Assembly (NCBI GenBank): GCA_964645915.1
Contig: CAZYDH010000001.1
Location: 1 to 64,000 of the forward strand
Direction: 5' to 3'
Origin: JACNKV01 sp964645915
GTDB taxonomy: Bacteria; Fidelibacterota; Marinisomatia; Marinisomatales; JACNKV01
Length of the DNA stretch: 64,000 nt
Notes under the pieces: model-generated
What the model saw: only the letters and a program-made list of their open reading frames with translations
What the model was told of the DNA's origin: nothing
Database searches by the model: none
Position numbers and translations under genes: made by a program
Shown: piece by piece, positions 1-9,385 of the stretch
Position numbering within the stretch: the stretch's first letter is position 1
Layout of the letters: the number at the start of each line of letters is the position of its first letter

Positions 1-2
1 AT

Positions 3-2375
3 GCTACTGTTGACGACGGAAGCTGTGTATACCAGGGAGATTCTTGTGATGATCCGCTAGCTGCTTTAGCAGGTGAAAACGCAGGACACGGAGAAGGTCC
101 GCAGTGGTTTGAATATACTGCGACAGTCGACGGATTGTTGACTGTAACCTCTCAAAACGATGCAGGTGATGCTCCATGGGATACATACCTAGCTCTCTTA
201 GGCTCTTGTGACATTGATGAAGATGGTTACTATGTTGACGTGTTTGGCGTGAATGATGATTGTTGTGGTTATTATGGACCATCAACGGTCGTAGCCGCAG
301 TAGCAGTCGGGCAAACAGTCAAAATATACTGGATCGGTTCTTATTCACCGGGCCCATTCACTTTTTGGATAACCGAAGAGGAATTAAACTGTATTGACGA
401 TGAGTTTGAGGACAATGATTCTTCACCAGAATCTGCACCTATTACTGAAGGAACCTATGAATTACAACACTGTCCGACAGATCCGGACTGGTTTGAAATT
501 ACCGTGAACAACGGACAGGAGTTCCACCTGACCGTTCACGACAACGATTCTACAGGACTTCTTGATCTTGGCATTTGGGTCTTTGAGATCGATGATACAT
601 ATACACAAGTATATAGTCCGAACGAGATACACAATGAAGTTGTTTGGATTAACGATTCAGATCATCCAATGGTGGCAAATTTTGCCGTTGGAGATTTCTG
701 GGACGGCGTACCAGAATCTCAATACACAATGACGATTGAATTGGTAGGCTTTGAACAGACGACCTATACAGTTTACCGCTCAGACAACGGTGTGGAAGAA
801 GTAGCGATTGCCAGCGACATTTTGGGATTAGAATATGTTGATACTACAGTTGAATCCGGCTCAGAATATTGCTACACAGCAACAGCAAACGTAGGCGAGG
901 TAGAGGGTGGCCATTCAGAACCACCGGCATGTGTATCACTTGTACCTCCACCGGATGCCCCGACAAACGTTCAAGCGGTCGGAGCCGTCTATGAAGAAAT
1001 GGCATCAGTTGTTTGGTCTTGGGACTATGAAGGATATACAGAACCTGCAAACGTTTCTGAAAGAATCGATATTCAAGATATCATCAATGGAAACTATATA
1101 GACCGCGATGTCGTTGGTTTCCAACTTGTATTTGAATATGCCGGAACGGAATATGCCTTCGACACCGAATATCTCGATATTCTGATCTACGGTTTTGCAA
1201 CGGGTGATTATGTCTGCGGTTGGGTCTACGCTGTAGATGACGGCGGACAATTCTCAGAAGCATCCGAAACAGCTTGTGCTGAAGCAGGCGTTTTGGCTGG
1301 TTGTGAAGTTCTTGCTGACAACCTTGAAGGTTGGAATTTGGTCAGTCTACCAGTTGGAGTTGAAGATGCTTCCGTCATGACTCTGTATCCAAACTCTATT
1401 GAAGGTACTTTGTTTGGATATCCGTACGGAGATCCACTACCAGCACTCCTAAATGGAGACGGATACTGGCTGAGATTCAGCGCTGCCGGAACCAACACAT
1501 TAACTGGTGAATGCACCGACGATGCTGTTGTTTCATTAACAGAAGGCTGGAACTTGATCGGTAGTGTTTCTGGTTCTGCAGGACTCGCTGATCCGAACGG
1601 TGTTGTGATCGAAGGAACGCTATATGATTATCCATATGGTGAGCCGGCAACATCTGTTGAACCCGGAAAAGGATACTGGGTGCGTGCAAGCGCTGCCGGT
1701 GATGTTACAGTATCGACATCTGCTCTTGGCGGTTTAGCCAGAGTAAGTGAACCTATGGCAAACATCTTAACGATCAACGGAATGAAACTGTACTTCGGAA
1801 TGGACATGAATGAAAAAGACGCTTTAAGCTTCAGCATGCCACCGAAACCACCAACAGGTGCGTTTGATGTACGTTTCGCCGGAGATATGAGAGCTATTGA
1901 AGAATCAGGAATGATTCAGGTTCAAAGCGCAAACGAACTGTCAATCTCTTGGAACGTTTCGAAAGAAGCAGGTGATCATATGTTCTGGTCATTAACAACC
2001 ACCAGTGGTGAAGTTGTTGAACTGAGAGGAACAGGTAATGTTGAGTTATCAGGAAACATCAACAATATTACCCTAGAGAAAACAAGAGAAGTTCCTGAAC
2101 AGTTCATGCTAGCACAAAACTTCCCGAATCCATTCAACCCCGTTACAAGCATTGAATATGCTCTTCCGGAAGAAGGATTTGTGAAGATCAGCGTTTACAA
2201 TATCATGGGACAAAAAGTCACTGAATTAGTAAACAATGTAATGCCGGGCGGATATCATCAAGTCGTTTGGAATGGTACAAACGATCTTGGTGAATCAGTT
2301 TCAACAGGTATCTATATGTATGCCATTGAAGCCGAAGGCTTTACTTCCGTCAAGAAAATGATCTTGATGAAATAA
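3..2375 (+). CDS. T9SS-sorted multidomain secreted protein (5' end outside window)
   Basis: The reading frame is open from base 3, so the gene starts upstream of the window; the first in-frame alternative start (TTG at 135) lies inside a domain and is not the real start. The visible part reads, in order: a 'DDGSC' motif; a PPC-like beta domain with a 'DPDWFEI' core near base 480-720; a fibronectin-III-like domain ('YTVYRSDNG'); two related modules built on 'GWNLV/IS...GYWLR/VR' near 1325-1505 and 1545-1700; a beta domain containing 'PPTGAFDVRF'; and a C-terminal FlgD-like sorting domain ('QNFPNPFNP', 'YNIMGQKV') ending in KKMILMK. That last domain is the type IX secretion signal known from Bacteroidota and relatives, so the protein is probably exported and surface attached or released. 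No enzymatic domain is visible. Adhesion or matrix function is only a guess. Confidence 0.85.
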   Translation, partial: ATVDDGSCVYQGDSCDDPLAALAGENAGHGEGPQWFEYTATVDGLLTVTSQNDAGDAPWDTYLALLGSCDIDEDGYYVDVFGVNDDCCGYYGPSTVVAAVAVGQTVKIYWIGSYSPGPFTFWITEEELNCIDDEFEDNDSSPESAPITEGTYELQHCPTDPDWFEITVNNGQEFHLTVHDNDSTGLLDLGIWVFEIDDTYTQVYSPNEIHNEVVWINDSDHPMVANFAVGDFWDGVPESQYTMTIELVGFEQTTYTVYRSDNGVEEVAIASDILGLEYVDTTVESGSEYCYTATANVGEVEGGHSEPPACVSLVPPPDAPTNVQAVGAVYEEMASVVWSWDYEGYTEPANVSERIDIQDIINGNYIDRDVVGFQLVFEYAGTEYAFDTEYLDILIYGFATGDYVCGWVYAVDDGGQFSEASETACAEAGVLAGCEVLADNLEGWNLVSLPVGVEDASVMTLYPNSIEGTLFGYPYGDPLPALLNGDGYWLRFSAAGTNTLTGECTDDAVVSLTEGWNLIGSVSGSAGLADPNGVVIEGTLYDYPYGEPATSVEPGKGYWVRASAAGDVTVSTSALGGLARVSEPMANILTINGMKLYFGMDMNEKDALSFSMPPKPPTGAFDVRFAGDMRAIEESGMIQVQSANELSISWNVSKEAGDHMFWSLTTTSGEVVELRGTGNVELSGNINNITLEKTREVPEQFMLAQNFPNPFNPVTSIEYALPEEGFVKISVYNIMGQKVTELVNNVMPGGYHQVVWNGTNDLGESVSTGIYMYAIEAEGFTSVKKMILMK

Positions 2376-2384
2376 TAAAAGAAA

Positions 2385-2414
2385 AAATACGTGCCGCTTC
2401 TGCGGCACGTATTT
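2385..2414 (+). terminator. 13-bp perfect hairpin after first T9SS gene
   Basis: Arms 2385-2397 and 2402-2414 (AAATACGTGCCGC and its exact complement) enclose a TTCT loop, starting ten bases after the stop codon. The A-tract on the left and T-tract on the right fit an intrinsic terminator that could work in both directions. Confidence 0.75.
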
Positions 2415-2436
2415 AGATATTAGAAAAAGATTAAAC

Positions 2437-2474
2437 CTCTCTATAAGACTTCCTTTTGGAGGTCTTATAGAGAG
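2437..2474. terminator. Second hairpin, 17-bp stem
   Basis: Arms 2437-2453 and 2458-2474 pair along 17 bases with one G-U wobble around a TTTT loop. There is no T run directly after it on the plus strand, but an A-rich tract precedes it (2423-2435), so it would terminate better for transcription coming from the right. It could also be a processing or stability element. Confidence 0.45.
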
Positions 2475-2610
2475 TTCTGCAGATTTAAGCAGAAAAAGAA
2501 AAAGATTTTTATACAATTAAGATTTTTAATACACGTGAGTGTATAAGAACAGAAGTGTATGTACGCTTCCGTTCATTTTGTAGAAAATAATAAACGTTGG
2601 AGGAAAAACA

Positions 2611-5600
2611 ATGTTTAAAACACTGATAAGAACCTCGATCATGTTGTCCATGTTGACTTCATTTATACTTGCAGATGTGTTCATCACAGAAATTGCAGAC
2701 CCGAACAATGAAGTTGGTGCAAGATTTGTTGAAGTATACAACAACGGCGACACCGAAGTAGATTTAAGCCAAGGCTGGTCTCTTCAGAGGTGGACAAATG
2801 GAAACGTAGACCCTCAAACGCCTATAGCCTTAACAGGAACGATACCTGCAGGAGGGTTTTATATTGTTTCCTGTAATAGCACCACATTTGAAACAACATA
2901 TGGTTTTGCTCCTAATCAAGATGTGGGAACAGGCGGAGTTGCGGATAGTAACGGTGATGACAATATTGCCCTGCTTGACGCAACAGGAACGATTAGCGAT
3001 TTATTCGGCGTTCCTGGAGAAGACGGTACAGGAACCGGGCATGAATTTGAAGATGGTAGAGCAGAAAGAGTAGCAACAGTAAACACACCCAATCCTGTTT
3101 GGAATGCTACTGAGTGGAATATTGATAACGATAGTGGATTGGGCGAGGGCCCTCAAGATGCACCCGAAGGATTTGATCCGGGTTTTTGGGTTGGCGCAGA
3201 GGTTGTTGACAACTACGCACCAACAGCAAACGCTGGTGATGATTTTGAAGCCATGGTAGACGAAATTACAGGTGATGTTTCAGTAACGCTTGATGGATCA
3301 GGCTCTAACGATATTGATGGTGATGTGCTCACATATTCATGGTTGTTAGATGGTGTTGAGGTATCAACAGATGCAACATTTTATCATACGCTAACCGTTG
3401 GAGTATATACATTTTCATTAACCGTAAGTGACGGAGAACTAACGGACTCTGATGATGTTATTGTAACGGTAATTGCATATGCTGAACCTATGACCATCAT
3501 TCTTTCAGAAGATTTTGAACTGGGCGAAGGAGATTTTACCAGCTACAGTGTCGCTAGCAATAAAGATTGGTACCATGATTCCTATAGTGGAAATCATTTT
3601 ATGAAAATTAGTGGATATGGTGGAGATGAATACAGTAATGATTGGCTGTACACTCCGGCAATGAACTTTGATCTTTATACAAACGAAACCCTAAGTTTTG
3701 GAACAATGGCAAACTATAGCGGACCAGCGCTCGAAGTTAAGATATCAACAGATTTTGTGGGCGGAGATCCGACTGTTGCAACATGGACAGATCTAACTGG
3801 ATTTGCTCTTTCAGATGGTGGATATGCATATGTTGAATCCGGTAACATCGACGTCTCTGGATTTAACGGTTCTGCGGTTACGGTTGCGTTTAGATATATC
3901 ACCGACGAAACAGGATCAGCGCTTTATGAAGTAGACGATGTACTTGTGCAGGGGTATGAGGCGGAAACACCGACAAATATCTTTGTTACGTTTCAAGTAA
4001 ATATGATGTACGTAGACCCAGCGGATGGTGTCTATGTACGCGGTGGAAACATCGGTTCTTCTATGCCTGATGTTCCGTCAATGGGATGGCTGATGAGCGA
4101 CGATGACGCTGATTTGATTTATGAAGTTGTTATTGAGCTAGAACCCAACACACATTATACGTATAAATTCGCAACAGGCGAATCTTGGAACTGGGAAGGA
4201 AACTGGGAATCTGTTCCTGCCGAATGTGGTGAGGGAACTTATCTAGATAGATTTATGGATACCGGGGCTGAAGACATGGTGTTATCACCCGTTTGTTTCG
4301 GAAGCTGTGATGACTGTGCTTCTTCGTCGAACGTAACCTTCCAGGTCGATGTTTCGGGCTTAGACCTTGAAAACTATGTCGACAACAATGGCGAACCGTT
4401 TTACGGTGTATACGCAACCGGTAGTTTCGATGGTTGGGCAGGCTGGGGATTACAGCTAACAGACGAAGATGCTGATGGTGTCTATGTCGGAACAGCTGAA
4501 ATTCCGGAAGGCACATATGAGTATCTGTTTACAATTAACGGATGGAATGGTCTTACAGGAAATGCTCCTCTGGGTTCAGAATGCGATTGGAACCCCAATG
4601 ACGAGTTTGCAAACTACGGTATGGATGTTGGTCCTGAAGATATTGTCTTAGACGTTGTTTGCTGGGCAAGCTGTGTTCCTTGTATTGATTTTGTAACCAT
4701 TTATGATATTCAAGGACAAGCTGAGGCAACACCGTTTGCCGGACAAGTTATTGAAACAACCGGAGTGGTTACCGCAACAGGTGGCAGCAAACACTTTATT
4801 CAAGACGGTTCTGGTGCATGGAATGGTATCTACATCTATGATGGAGATAATACATATACAGTTGGTGACCATATTAATATTGTTGCAGAAGCAACGGAAT
4901 ATTATGGTTTAACTGAGTTGATAAATGTATCCAGTATTGTTGTAAACTCTTCCGAAAACCCATTACCTGAATCCGTTGTTCTTACAACAGCTGAAGTAAA
5001 CACTGAAGACTATGAAGGTGTTTTGGTAACAACAGTCGGTGCTTGTGACAATGAAGCAAACAACTACGGAGAATGGTCTTTAAACGACGGAAGCGGTACT
5101 GCATGGACAGATGACATTTTCTTTGCATTTGTTCCCGTGTTAGGCGCTGAATATGGAGTAACCGGCCCGCTGACGTATTCCTATGAAAACTATAAGATAC
5201 TCCCACGGGATGAAAGTGATGTTGTAGAGATAGCAGAAGTTCCGGAATTCACATTCACATTTAACGTTACCGGAGCAAACGCCGGACACGATTTAACAGT
5301 TGGTTTCTCACGAGACGCAACAGATGGTTATGATGCTGGAATTGATTCATACGCACCTCCAGCACCACCTCCCCCTTCTTTCGACGTGGCTCTTGGTTGG
5401 GAAGGCGATCGATACTTTACACAGATCTTGAATGGTGCAGAAGCAGATTGGGATGTTGAACACACCTATGAAGTGTTATTACAATATGATGAATCTAATG
5501 CAGTAACATTCACATGGGACAACACAGGATTAAACGACCTTGGAACATTTACACTTGAAGATGCTTTTGGTGGAATGATGATCAACGTTGTGATGAACAC

Positions 5601-7146
5601 AGAAACATCGATCACAATAGACGATCCTGCATTCACGGTATTAAAGCTTAGAGTAACACCGGGTGAATTTATTGAGCCTGTTCCTGTTCCAAACTTTATG
5701 TGTACAGTAAATCTTGCCGGTGCAAACGATGAGCACGACTTAACGGTCGGTTTCTCTCCTGACGCAACAGACGGTTATGATGTAGGGGTTGATGCTTATG
5801 CTCCTCCTGCACCACCACCACCGGCCTTTGATGTAGCCCTCGGTTGGGATAATGATCGTTATTATACCCAGATATTGAACGGCGCAGAAGCGGATTGGGA
5901 AGTGGAACACGTATATGATATTCAACTTCAATATGATGAATCAGGCACCATTGTTCTTTCTTGGGACAATGCGCTTTGGTCATATTATGGTAATGTCATT
6001 CTTCGTGATGGTTTTGACGGAGCTATTTTCTACGATGTTGATATGGTCGCGGTAAACGAGTTTGTGCTTGATAATCCGGCGATCACAGTCGTGAAGCTTG
6101 TCGTTAAACCGGGTGAATATGTACCTATACCCCCACCTCCACCTCCGGCACCTGAAAACTTAACAGCAACCGAAGGAGAAGGATACATTGAGTTGAACTG
6201 GGATCCTGTTGATCTGGGAAGCACGGATGGTTTTGATTTTGAATTTCCAGTCACTTTTAATGGCGGAGGAGAAACTTCCTATACATTAATTACCGGTTTT
6301 TCTCCTAATGCAACAGACGCATACGACGAAGGCGTAGATCTGTATGCACCTCCAGCACCACCACCCCCATCATTTGATGCGGCACTTGGATGGCTGTCAG
6401 ATAGGTATTATACACAAATTCTGAATGGCGCTGACGGAGTTGTTGAAGAACATGTATATGATATCCAACTTCAGTTTGATACGAATAGCATTATCAACAT
6501 TAGTTGGGACAATACAGGCCTTGCCGAACTGGGAACCTTTGTATTACAAGACGCATTCGGCGGAGCAATGATCAACATTGATATGACGCAACAAAACACC
6601 TTTATTGTAGACAATACAGCATTTAATTTGCTGAAACTGTTTATTACACCGACTTTGAACGAGCCGGTATATAACTTCAATGTATATCGTGATGGTGTAC
6701 TGTTTGTAAGTGGTCTTACGGAGCCGACATATACAGATACAGATGTCCTAATACAGGAATACTGCTATACCGTAACACAGATCATGCCAGACGGAAATGA
6801 AACAGAACATTCGAATGTTGCATGCGCGACCCCAATAGAAGTTGCAATAGACAACGAAACAATGCCTGGGTCGTTTGCTTTACATCAAAATTACCCGAAT
6901 CCGTTCAATCCATTAACAACGATTGTATATGATGTAGCTGAAGAAGCATTAGTAAACGTAAGCATCTACAATTTAATGGGACAGAAAGTGCGGACGCTGG
7001 TAACGGTAAAACAGACACAAGGACGTTATTTCGTACAGTGGGATGCACGGAATGATCTTGGAGAAACCCTTCCAACCGGGGTATATATTTACCGGATCGA
7101 AGCTGGTAACTTCACCGATGTGAAAAAATTAGTGTTGATGAAATAA
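2611..7146 (+). CDS. Giant T9SS-sorted secreted protein with LTD, PKD, CBM-like and repeat modules
   Basis: 1511 residues with an N-terminal signal peptide (about 1-21) and a GGAGG ribosome site before the ATG. Domains in order, judged by eye: lamin-tail domain (about 22-140, 'DVFITEIADPNNE'); PKD domain (about 201-288, 'APTANAGDD'); a jelly-roll-like segment starting 'SEDFELGEGDF' (about 296-450); two starch-binding/CBM20-like modules (about 457-568 and 574-692); an OB-fold-like segment (about 694-875) of the kind found beside extracellular nucleases; three copies of a 'FSPDATDGYD...YAPPAPPPP...DRYYTQILNGA' repeat (about 880-1346), the third lying inside a split fibronectin-III domain; and the FlgD-like T9SS sorting domain (about 1413-1511). 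No catalytic motif was recognised. It is probably a cell-surface or matrix protein exported with its upstream neighbour. Confidence 0.88.
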   Translation: MFKTLIRTSIMLSMLTSFILADVFITEIADPNNEVGARFVEVYNNGDTEVDLSQGWSLQRWTNGNVDPQTPIALTGTIPAGGFYIVSCNSTTFETTYGFAPNQDVGTGGVADSNGDDNIALLDATGTISDLFGVPGEDGTGTGHEFEDGRAERVATVNTPNPVWNATEWNIDNDSGLGEGPQDAPEGFDPGFWVGAEVVDNYAPTANAGDDFEAMVDEITGDVSVTLDGSGSNDIDGDVLTYSWLLDGVEVSTDATFYHTLTVGVYTFSLTVSDGELTDSDDVIVTVIAYAEPMTIILSEDFELGEGDFTSYSVASNKDWYHDSYSGNHFMKISGYGGDEYSNDWLYTPAMNFDLYTNETLSFGTMANYSGPALEVKISTDFVGGDPTVATWTDLTGFALSDGGYAYVESGNIDVSGFNGSAVTVAFRYITDETGSALYEVDDVLVQGYEAETPTNIFVTFQVNMMYVDPADGVYVRGGNIGSSMPDVPSMGWLMSDDDADLIYEVVIELEPNTHYTYKFATGESWNWEGNWESVPAECGEGTYLDRFMDTGAEDMVLSPVCFGSCDDCASSSNVTFQVDVSGLDLENYVDNNGEPFYGVYATGSFDGWAGWGLQLTDEDADGVYVGTAEIPEGTYEYLFTINGWNGLTGNAPLGSECDWNPNDEFANYGMDVGPEDIVLDVVCWASCVPCIDFVTIYDIQGQAEATPFAGQVIETTGVVTATGGSKHFIQDGSGAWNGIYIYDGDNTYTVGDHINIVAEATEYYGLTELINVSSIVVNSSENPLPESVVLTTAEVNTEDYEGVLVTTVGACDNEANNYGEWSLNDGSGTAWTDDIFFAFVPVLGAEYGVTGPLTYSYENYKILPRDESDVVEIAEVPEFTFTFNVTGANAGHDLTVGFSRDATDGYDAGIDSYAPPAPPPPSFDVALGWEGDRYFTQILNGAEADWDVEHTYEVLLQYDESNAVTFTWDNTGLNDLGTFTLEDAFGGMMINVVMNTETSITIDDPAFTVLKLRVTPGEFIEPVPVPNFMCTVNLAGANDEHDLTVGFSPDATDGYDVGVDAYAPPAPPPPAFDVALGWDNDRYYTQILNGAEADWEVEHVYDIQLQYDESGTIVLSWDNALWSYYGNVILRDGFDGAIFYDVDMVAVNEFVLDNPAITVVKLVVKPGEYVPIPPPPPPAPENLTATEGEGYIELNWDPVDLGSTDGFDFEFPVTFNGGGETSYTLITGFSPNATDAYDEGVDLYAPPAPPPPSFDAALGWLSDRYYTQILNGADGVVEEHVYDIQLQFDTNSIINISWDNTGLAELGTFVLQDAFGGAMINIDMTQQNTFIVDNTAFNLLKLFITPTLNEPVYNFNVYRDGVLFVSGLTEPTYTDTDVLIQEYCYTVTQIMPDGNETEHSNVACATPIEVAIDNETMPGSFALHQNYPNPFNPLTTIVYDVAEEALVNVSIYNLMGQKVRTLVTVKQTQGRYFVQWDARNDLGETLPTGVYIYRIEAGNFTDVKKLVLMK
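5241..6654 (+). repeat. Three in-frame ~140-residue protein repeats
   Basis: Three tandem copies begin near 5245, 5685 and 6235 within the 1511-residue protein. Each contains 'L.[TV]GFS..ATD.YD.G.D.YAPPAPPPP.FD.ALGW' followed by 'DRY[FY]TQILNGA' and a beta-rich half with '[TS]WDN'. Copies 1 and 2 are adjacent; copy 3 is preceded by a proline-rich linker and the first strands of a fibronectin-III domain. A related 'PPTGAFDVRF' segment occurs once in the upstream gene near 1840-1880. Confidence 0.85.
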
Positions 7147-7165
7147 AACAAACACTGATCAACTA

Positions 7166-7198
7166 AAAGAAAGGGATCTTCTTGATCCCTTTCTTTTT
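7166..7198 (+). terminator. Intrinsic terminator
   Basis: Stem AAAGAAAGGGATC / GATCCCTTTCTTT with a TTCTT loop, then a run of T, 20 bases after the stop of the T9SS gene. Confidence 0.85.
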
Positions 7199-7309
7199 AT
7201 ATGACAATCTATGGAAAAACTTAAAAAACACTTGATACAGTTTGATAAAACACACTACAATTAAACAGGACATAAACTTGATTTATAACGAATATATGAG
7301 AGGTATAAA

Positions 7310-7708
7310 ATGCAAAAAGGAAGTATTAACAAAGTAATCTTAGTAGGATATCTTGGCGGAGACGCTGAAAGTCGTTTTACTCCCAGCGGAAGCGCTGTAG
7401 CGACATTTAATATTGCTACAAATGAATCCCGGAGAAATGCCGATGGCGGCTACGATGATAAAACAGAGTGGCACCGGTGTGTTGTTTTTGGGAAAATGGC
7501 TGAAACAGCAGGAGAGTATCTTAAAAAAGGACAATTGGTCTATTTTGAAGGAAGGCTGCAAACACGCTCATGGGACGACAAAGATGGAATAAAAAGATAC
7601 ACCACAGAAGTTTTAGGTGACAGATGGACAATGCTTGGACGGCGAGGAGATGATGGTGCAAACCGACCGAAAGTGGAAGAAAACAGCGAAGACGACCTTC
7701 CGTTTTAA
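7310..7708 (+). CDS. ssb: Single-stranded DNA-binding protein
   Basis: 132 residues. The N-terminal OB-fold is typical of bacterial SSB: it opens with 'INKVILVGYLGGDAE', followed by 'FNIATNE', 'TEWHRCVVFGK' and 'YLKKGQLVYFEGRL'. The short linker ends in the acidic tip 'EDDLPF', the conserved docking tail for DNA repair and replication partners. It binds and protects single-stranded DNA as a homotetramer in known homologues. The length is short for the family because the linker is brief. The gene stands alone between two terminators, with a GAGAGG ribosome site ahead of the ATG. Confidence 0.96.
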   Translation: MQKGSINKVILVGYLGGDAESRFTPSGSAVATFNIATNESRRNADGGYDDKTEWHRCVVFGKMAETAGEYLKKGQLVYFEGRLQTRSWDDKDGIKRYTTEVLGDRWTMLGRRGDDGANRPKVEENSEDDLPF

Positions 7709-7725
7709 TAGTTGAAAAAAACTAT

Positions 7726-7752
7726 AGAAAGGGGCTTTAAAGCCCCTTTTCT
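7726..7752 (+). terminator. Intrinsic terminator after ssb
   Basis: GAAAGGGGCTTT / AAAGCCCCTTTTC hairpin with almost no loop beyond the TTTAAA centre, 18 bases after the ssb stop. Confidence 0.8.
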
Positions 7753-7787
7753 GTATATAAAATAAAGTGTAGATTTTTCACCTTCTT

Positions 7788-8516
7788 ATGAGTGCGCGAA
7801 CAAAACTAGACAGATTTTCGCCAAGATCCAAATGGGTGCGATACTTTGCCGGATATTTAGCAATGTTTATCGGTTCGGCGATAGGTCGATCCAAGGTAAC
7901 AGGCAGAAGGCACCTTCCAAAAAAAGGACCATTTATTGTCGCAAGCAATCATTTTAGCTATGTGGATCCGGCGTTTGTTATTCACGCGATTAAAAGATCG
8001 ATAAATTTTTTAGCAGCCAGTGATCAAAAAATTGATTGGTATTTCATTTGGGCTCCTTGGTTATATGGATTTATTCCAACAAATCGTTTAAGTATTGCCC
8101 CCTCAACAATAAAAAAATCAATTGAAGTACTTAAGTCCGGTGAAATATTAGGAATATTTCCGGAAGGAACGTCAACTGACACATCACTCCGAAAAGCAAA
8201 AAATGGTGTAGTGTATTTATCCACAATGACAAAAGCACCAATCGTTCCGGTTGGCATCACAGGTCTTGAAACCGCATGGGAGGATATATTCCGAGGAGTT
8301 AGACCAAGGGTCAATATAAAAATAGGCAAGCCATTTGGACCCTTTCAACTACCAAAAGGACGCCAACAAAAAGAACAAGCACTCGATGAAATAGGATTAG
8401 AAGTTATGTGTCGGATCGCTGCACTTATTCCGGAAGATCAACACGGCGTTTTTAAAGGGGCACCAACAATCAAAGATTTTCGGATTGAAAACGGCTTGAC
8501 GAAAAACGAACCGTAA
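7788..8516 (+). CDS. 1-acyl-sn-glycerol-3-phosphate acyltransferase family protein (PlsC-like)
   Basis: 242 residues. It carries the two hallmark acyltransferase motifs: 'NHFSYVD', with His55 and Asp60 forming the HX4D catalytic pair, and 'FPEGTS' at 125-129, which binds the glycerol phosphate. Family members move an acyl chain onto lysophosphatidic acid at the inner membrane to make phosphatidic acid for phospholipids; some act on other acceptors, so the substrate is not settled here. A hydrophobic stretch near residues 18-32 may anchor it to the membrane. No strong ribosome site precedes the ATG. The last 47 bases overlap the 3' end of the convergent transporter gene. Confidence 0.88.
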   Translation: MSARTKLDRFSPRSKWVRYFAGYLAMFIGSAIGRSKVTGRRHLPKKGPFIVASNHFSYVDPAFVIHAIKRSINFLAASDQKIDWYFIWAPWLYGFIPTNRLSIAPSTIKKSIEVLKSGEILGIFPEGTSTDTSLRKAKNGVVYLSTMTKAPIVPVGITGLETAWEDIFRGVRPRVNIKIGKPFGPFQLPKGRQQKEQALDEIGLEVMCRIAALIPEDQHGVFKGAPTIKDFRIENGLTKNEP

Positions 8517-9360
8517 TTAAATATAGCCCTGCCAACGTAAACCCACCTCCGATCATTGTTGAAGCAGGAACAGATTCAGCAAACAACAACCAAGCAAAAA
8601 AAGAAGCCAAAATTGGTTCTCCCAGTGGAACCGAAGCAACAACAGTGGGTGAGACAAACTTAACAACATAACTAAATATAGTATGACCAAAAATAGTTGG
8701 AACAAGACCAAGCGCTAAAAACCACGGTACATCTTGAACAGTAAAATTAATAACAGATTGATGCATAAATATTGAAACAACAAATAATGTAAATCCTGCA
8801 ACCATATAGACCGAACGACTGAAGACAATCGTTTTTGTTGTTTTCCGTACAGATTCGGCAAGAATCCACACAATTGCCAACCACAAAGAACCGATAAGCG
8901 CTAATAGATTTCCCTGGGTGTGTTGATCAGAAAAATGAAAATGACCGCCGTGAATCATTATCCCTCCAAACGTAGCAAGCACCAAACCCAACACAACTTT
9001 TCTTTGAATATTACGTTTAAAAAAAGCTTTTTCTATCAACACCGTAAAAAAGGGTGCTGTTGTTCCAAAAAGAGTTGCATTTGCAACCGTCGTAAGCTTG
9101 ACAGCGCCGAAGAAACATGCAAAATGCAGACCGAGAAAAACACCGGCAAGAATAAGTTTTGTGTAAGAGGTTTTTTGTATCTTTCCTTGAGATTTAATTA
9201 CGCTGTATGACCACAAGAAAACACTGGCAGTGCTCATTCTCCAGAAGGCGATAACCACAGCAGGAAGCAAAGGAAGCATCCGCACAAATATAGATGAAGT
9301 ACTAACAGAGATAAGAGCAAAAACTAACAGAAGAGAAATCTGAAAAGAACCGAGTTTCAT
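8470..9360 (-). CDS. EamA/DMT-family transporter
   Basis: 296 residues with about ten hydrophobic segments arranged as two EamA repeats, the second including 'LGLVPTIFGHTIFSYVVKF' and 'PLGEPILASFFAWLLF', which is a typical second-half signature of drug/metabolite exporters of the RhaT/YdcZ type. Such proteins sit in the inner membrane and export amino acids, metabolites or toxins; the substrate cannot be read from sequence. It ends inside the 3' end of the acyltransferase gene, and the aldo/keto reductase gene lies 25 bases upstream on the same strand, so the two probably share a transcript. Confidence 0.88.
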   Translation of the reverse strand: MKLGSFQISLLLVFALISVSTSSIFVRMLPLLPAVVIAFWRMSTASVFLWSYSVIKSQGKIQKTSYTKLILAGVFLGLHFACFFGAVKLTTVANATLFGTTAPFFTVLIEKAFFKRNIQRKVVLGLVLATFGGIMIHGGHFHFSDQHTQGNLLALIGSLWLAIVWILAESVRKTTKTIVFSRSVYMVAGFTLFVVSIFMHQSVINFTVQDVPWFLALGLVPTIFGHTIFSYVVKFVSPTVVASVPLGEPILASFFAWLLFAESVPASTMIGGGFTLAGLYLITVRFSSSRFQSENL

Positions 9361-9385
9361 TAATATAATATTCTAGTTGAAAAAC

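Noticed and set aside
5241..6654. Repeated CACCACCTCCACC-type tracts considered as a nucleotide repeat or CRISPR-like array
   Set aside because: The repeats are long, diverged and in frame; they encode protein domains with proline-rich turns, not short direct repeats with spacers.
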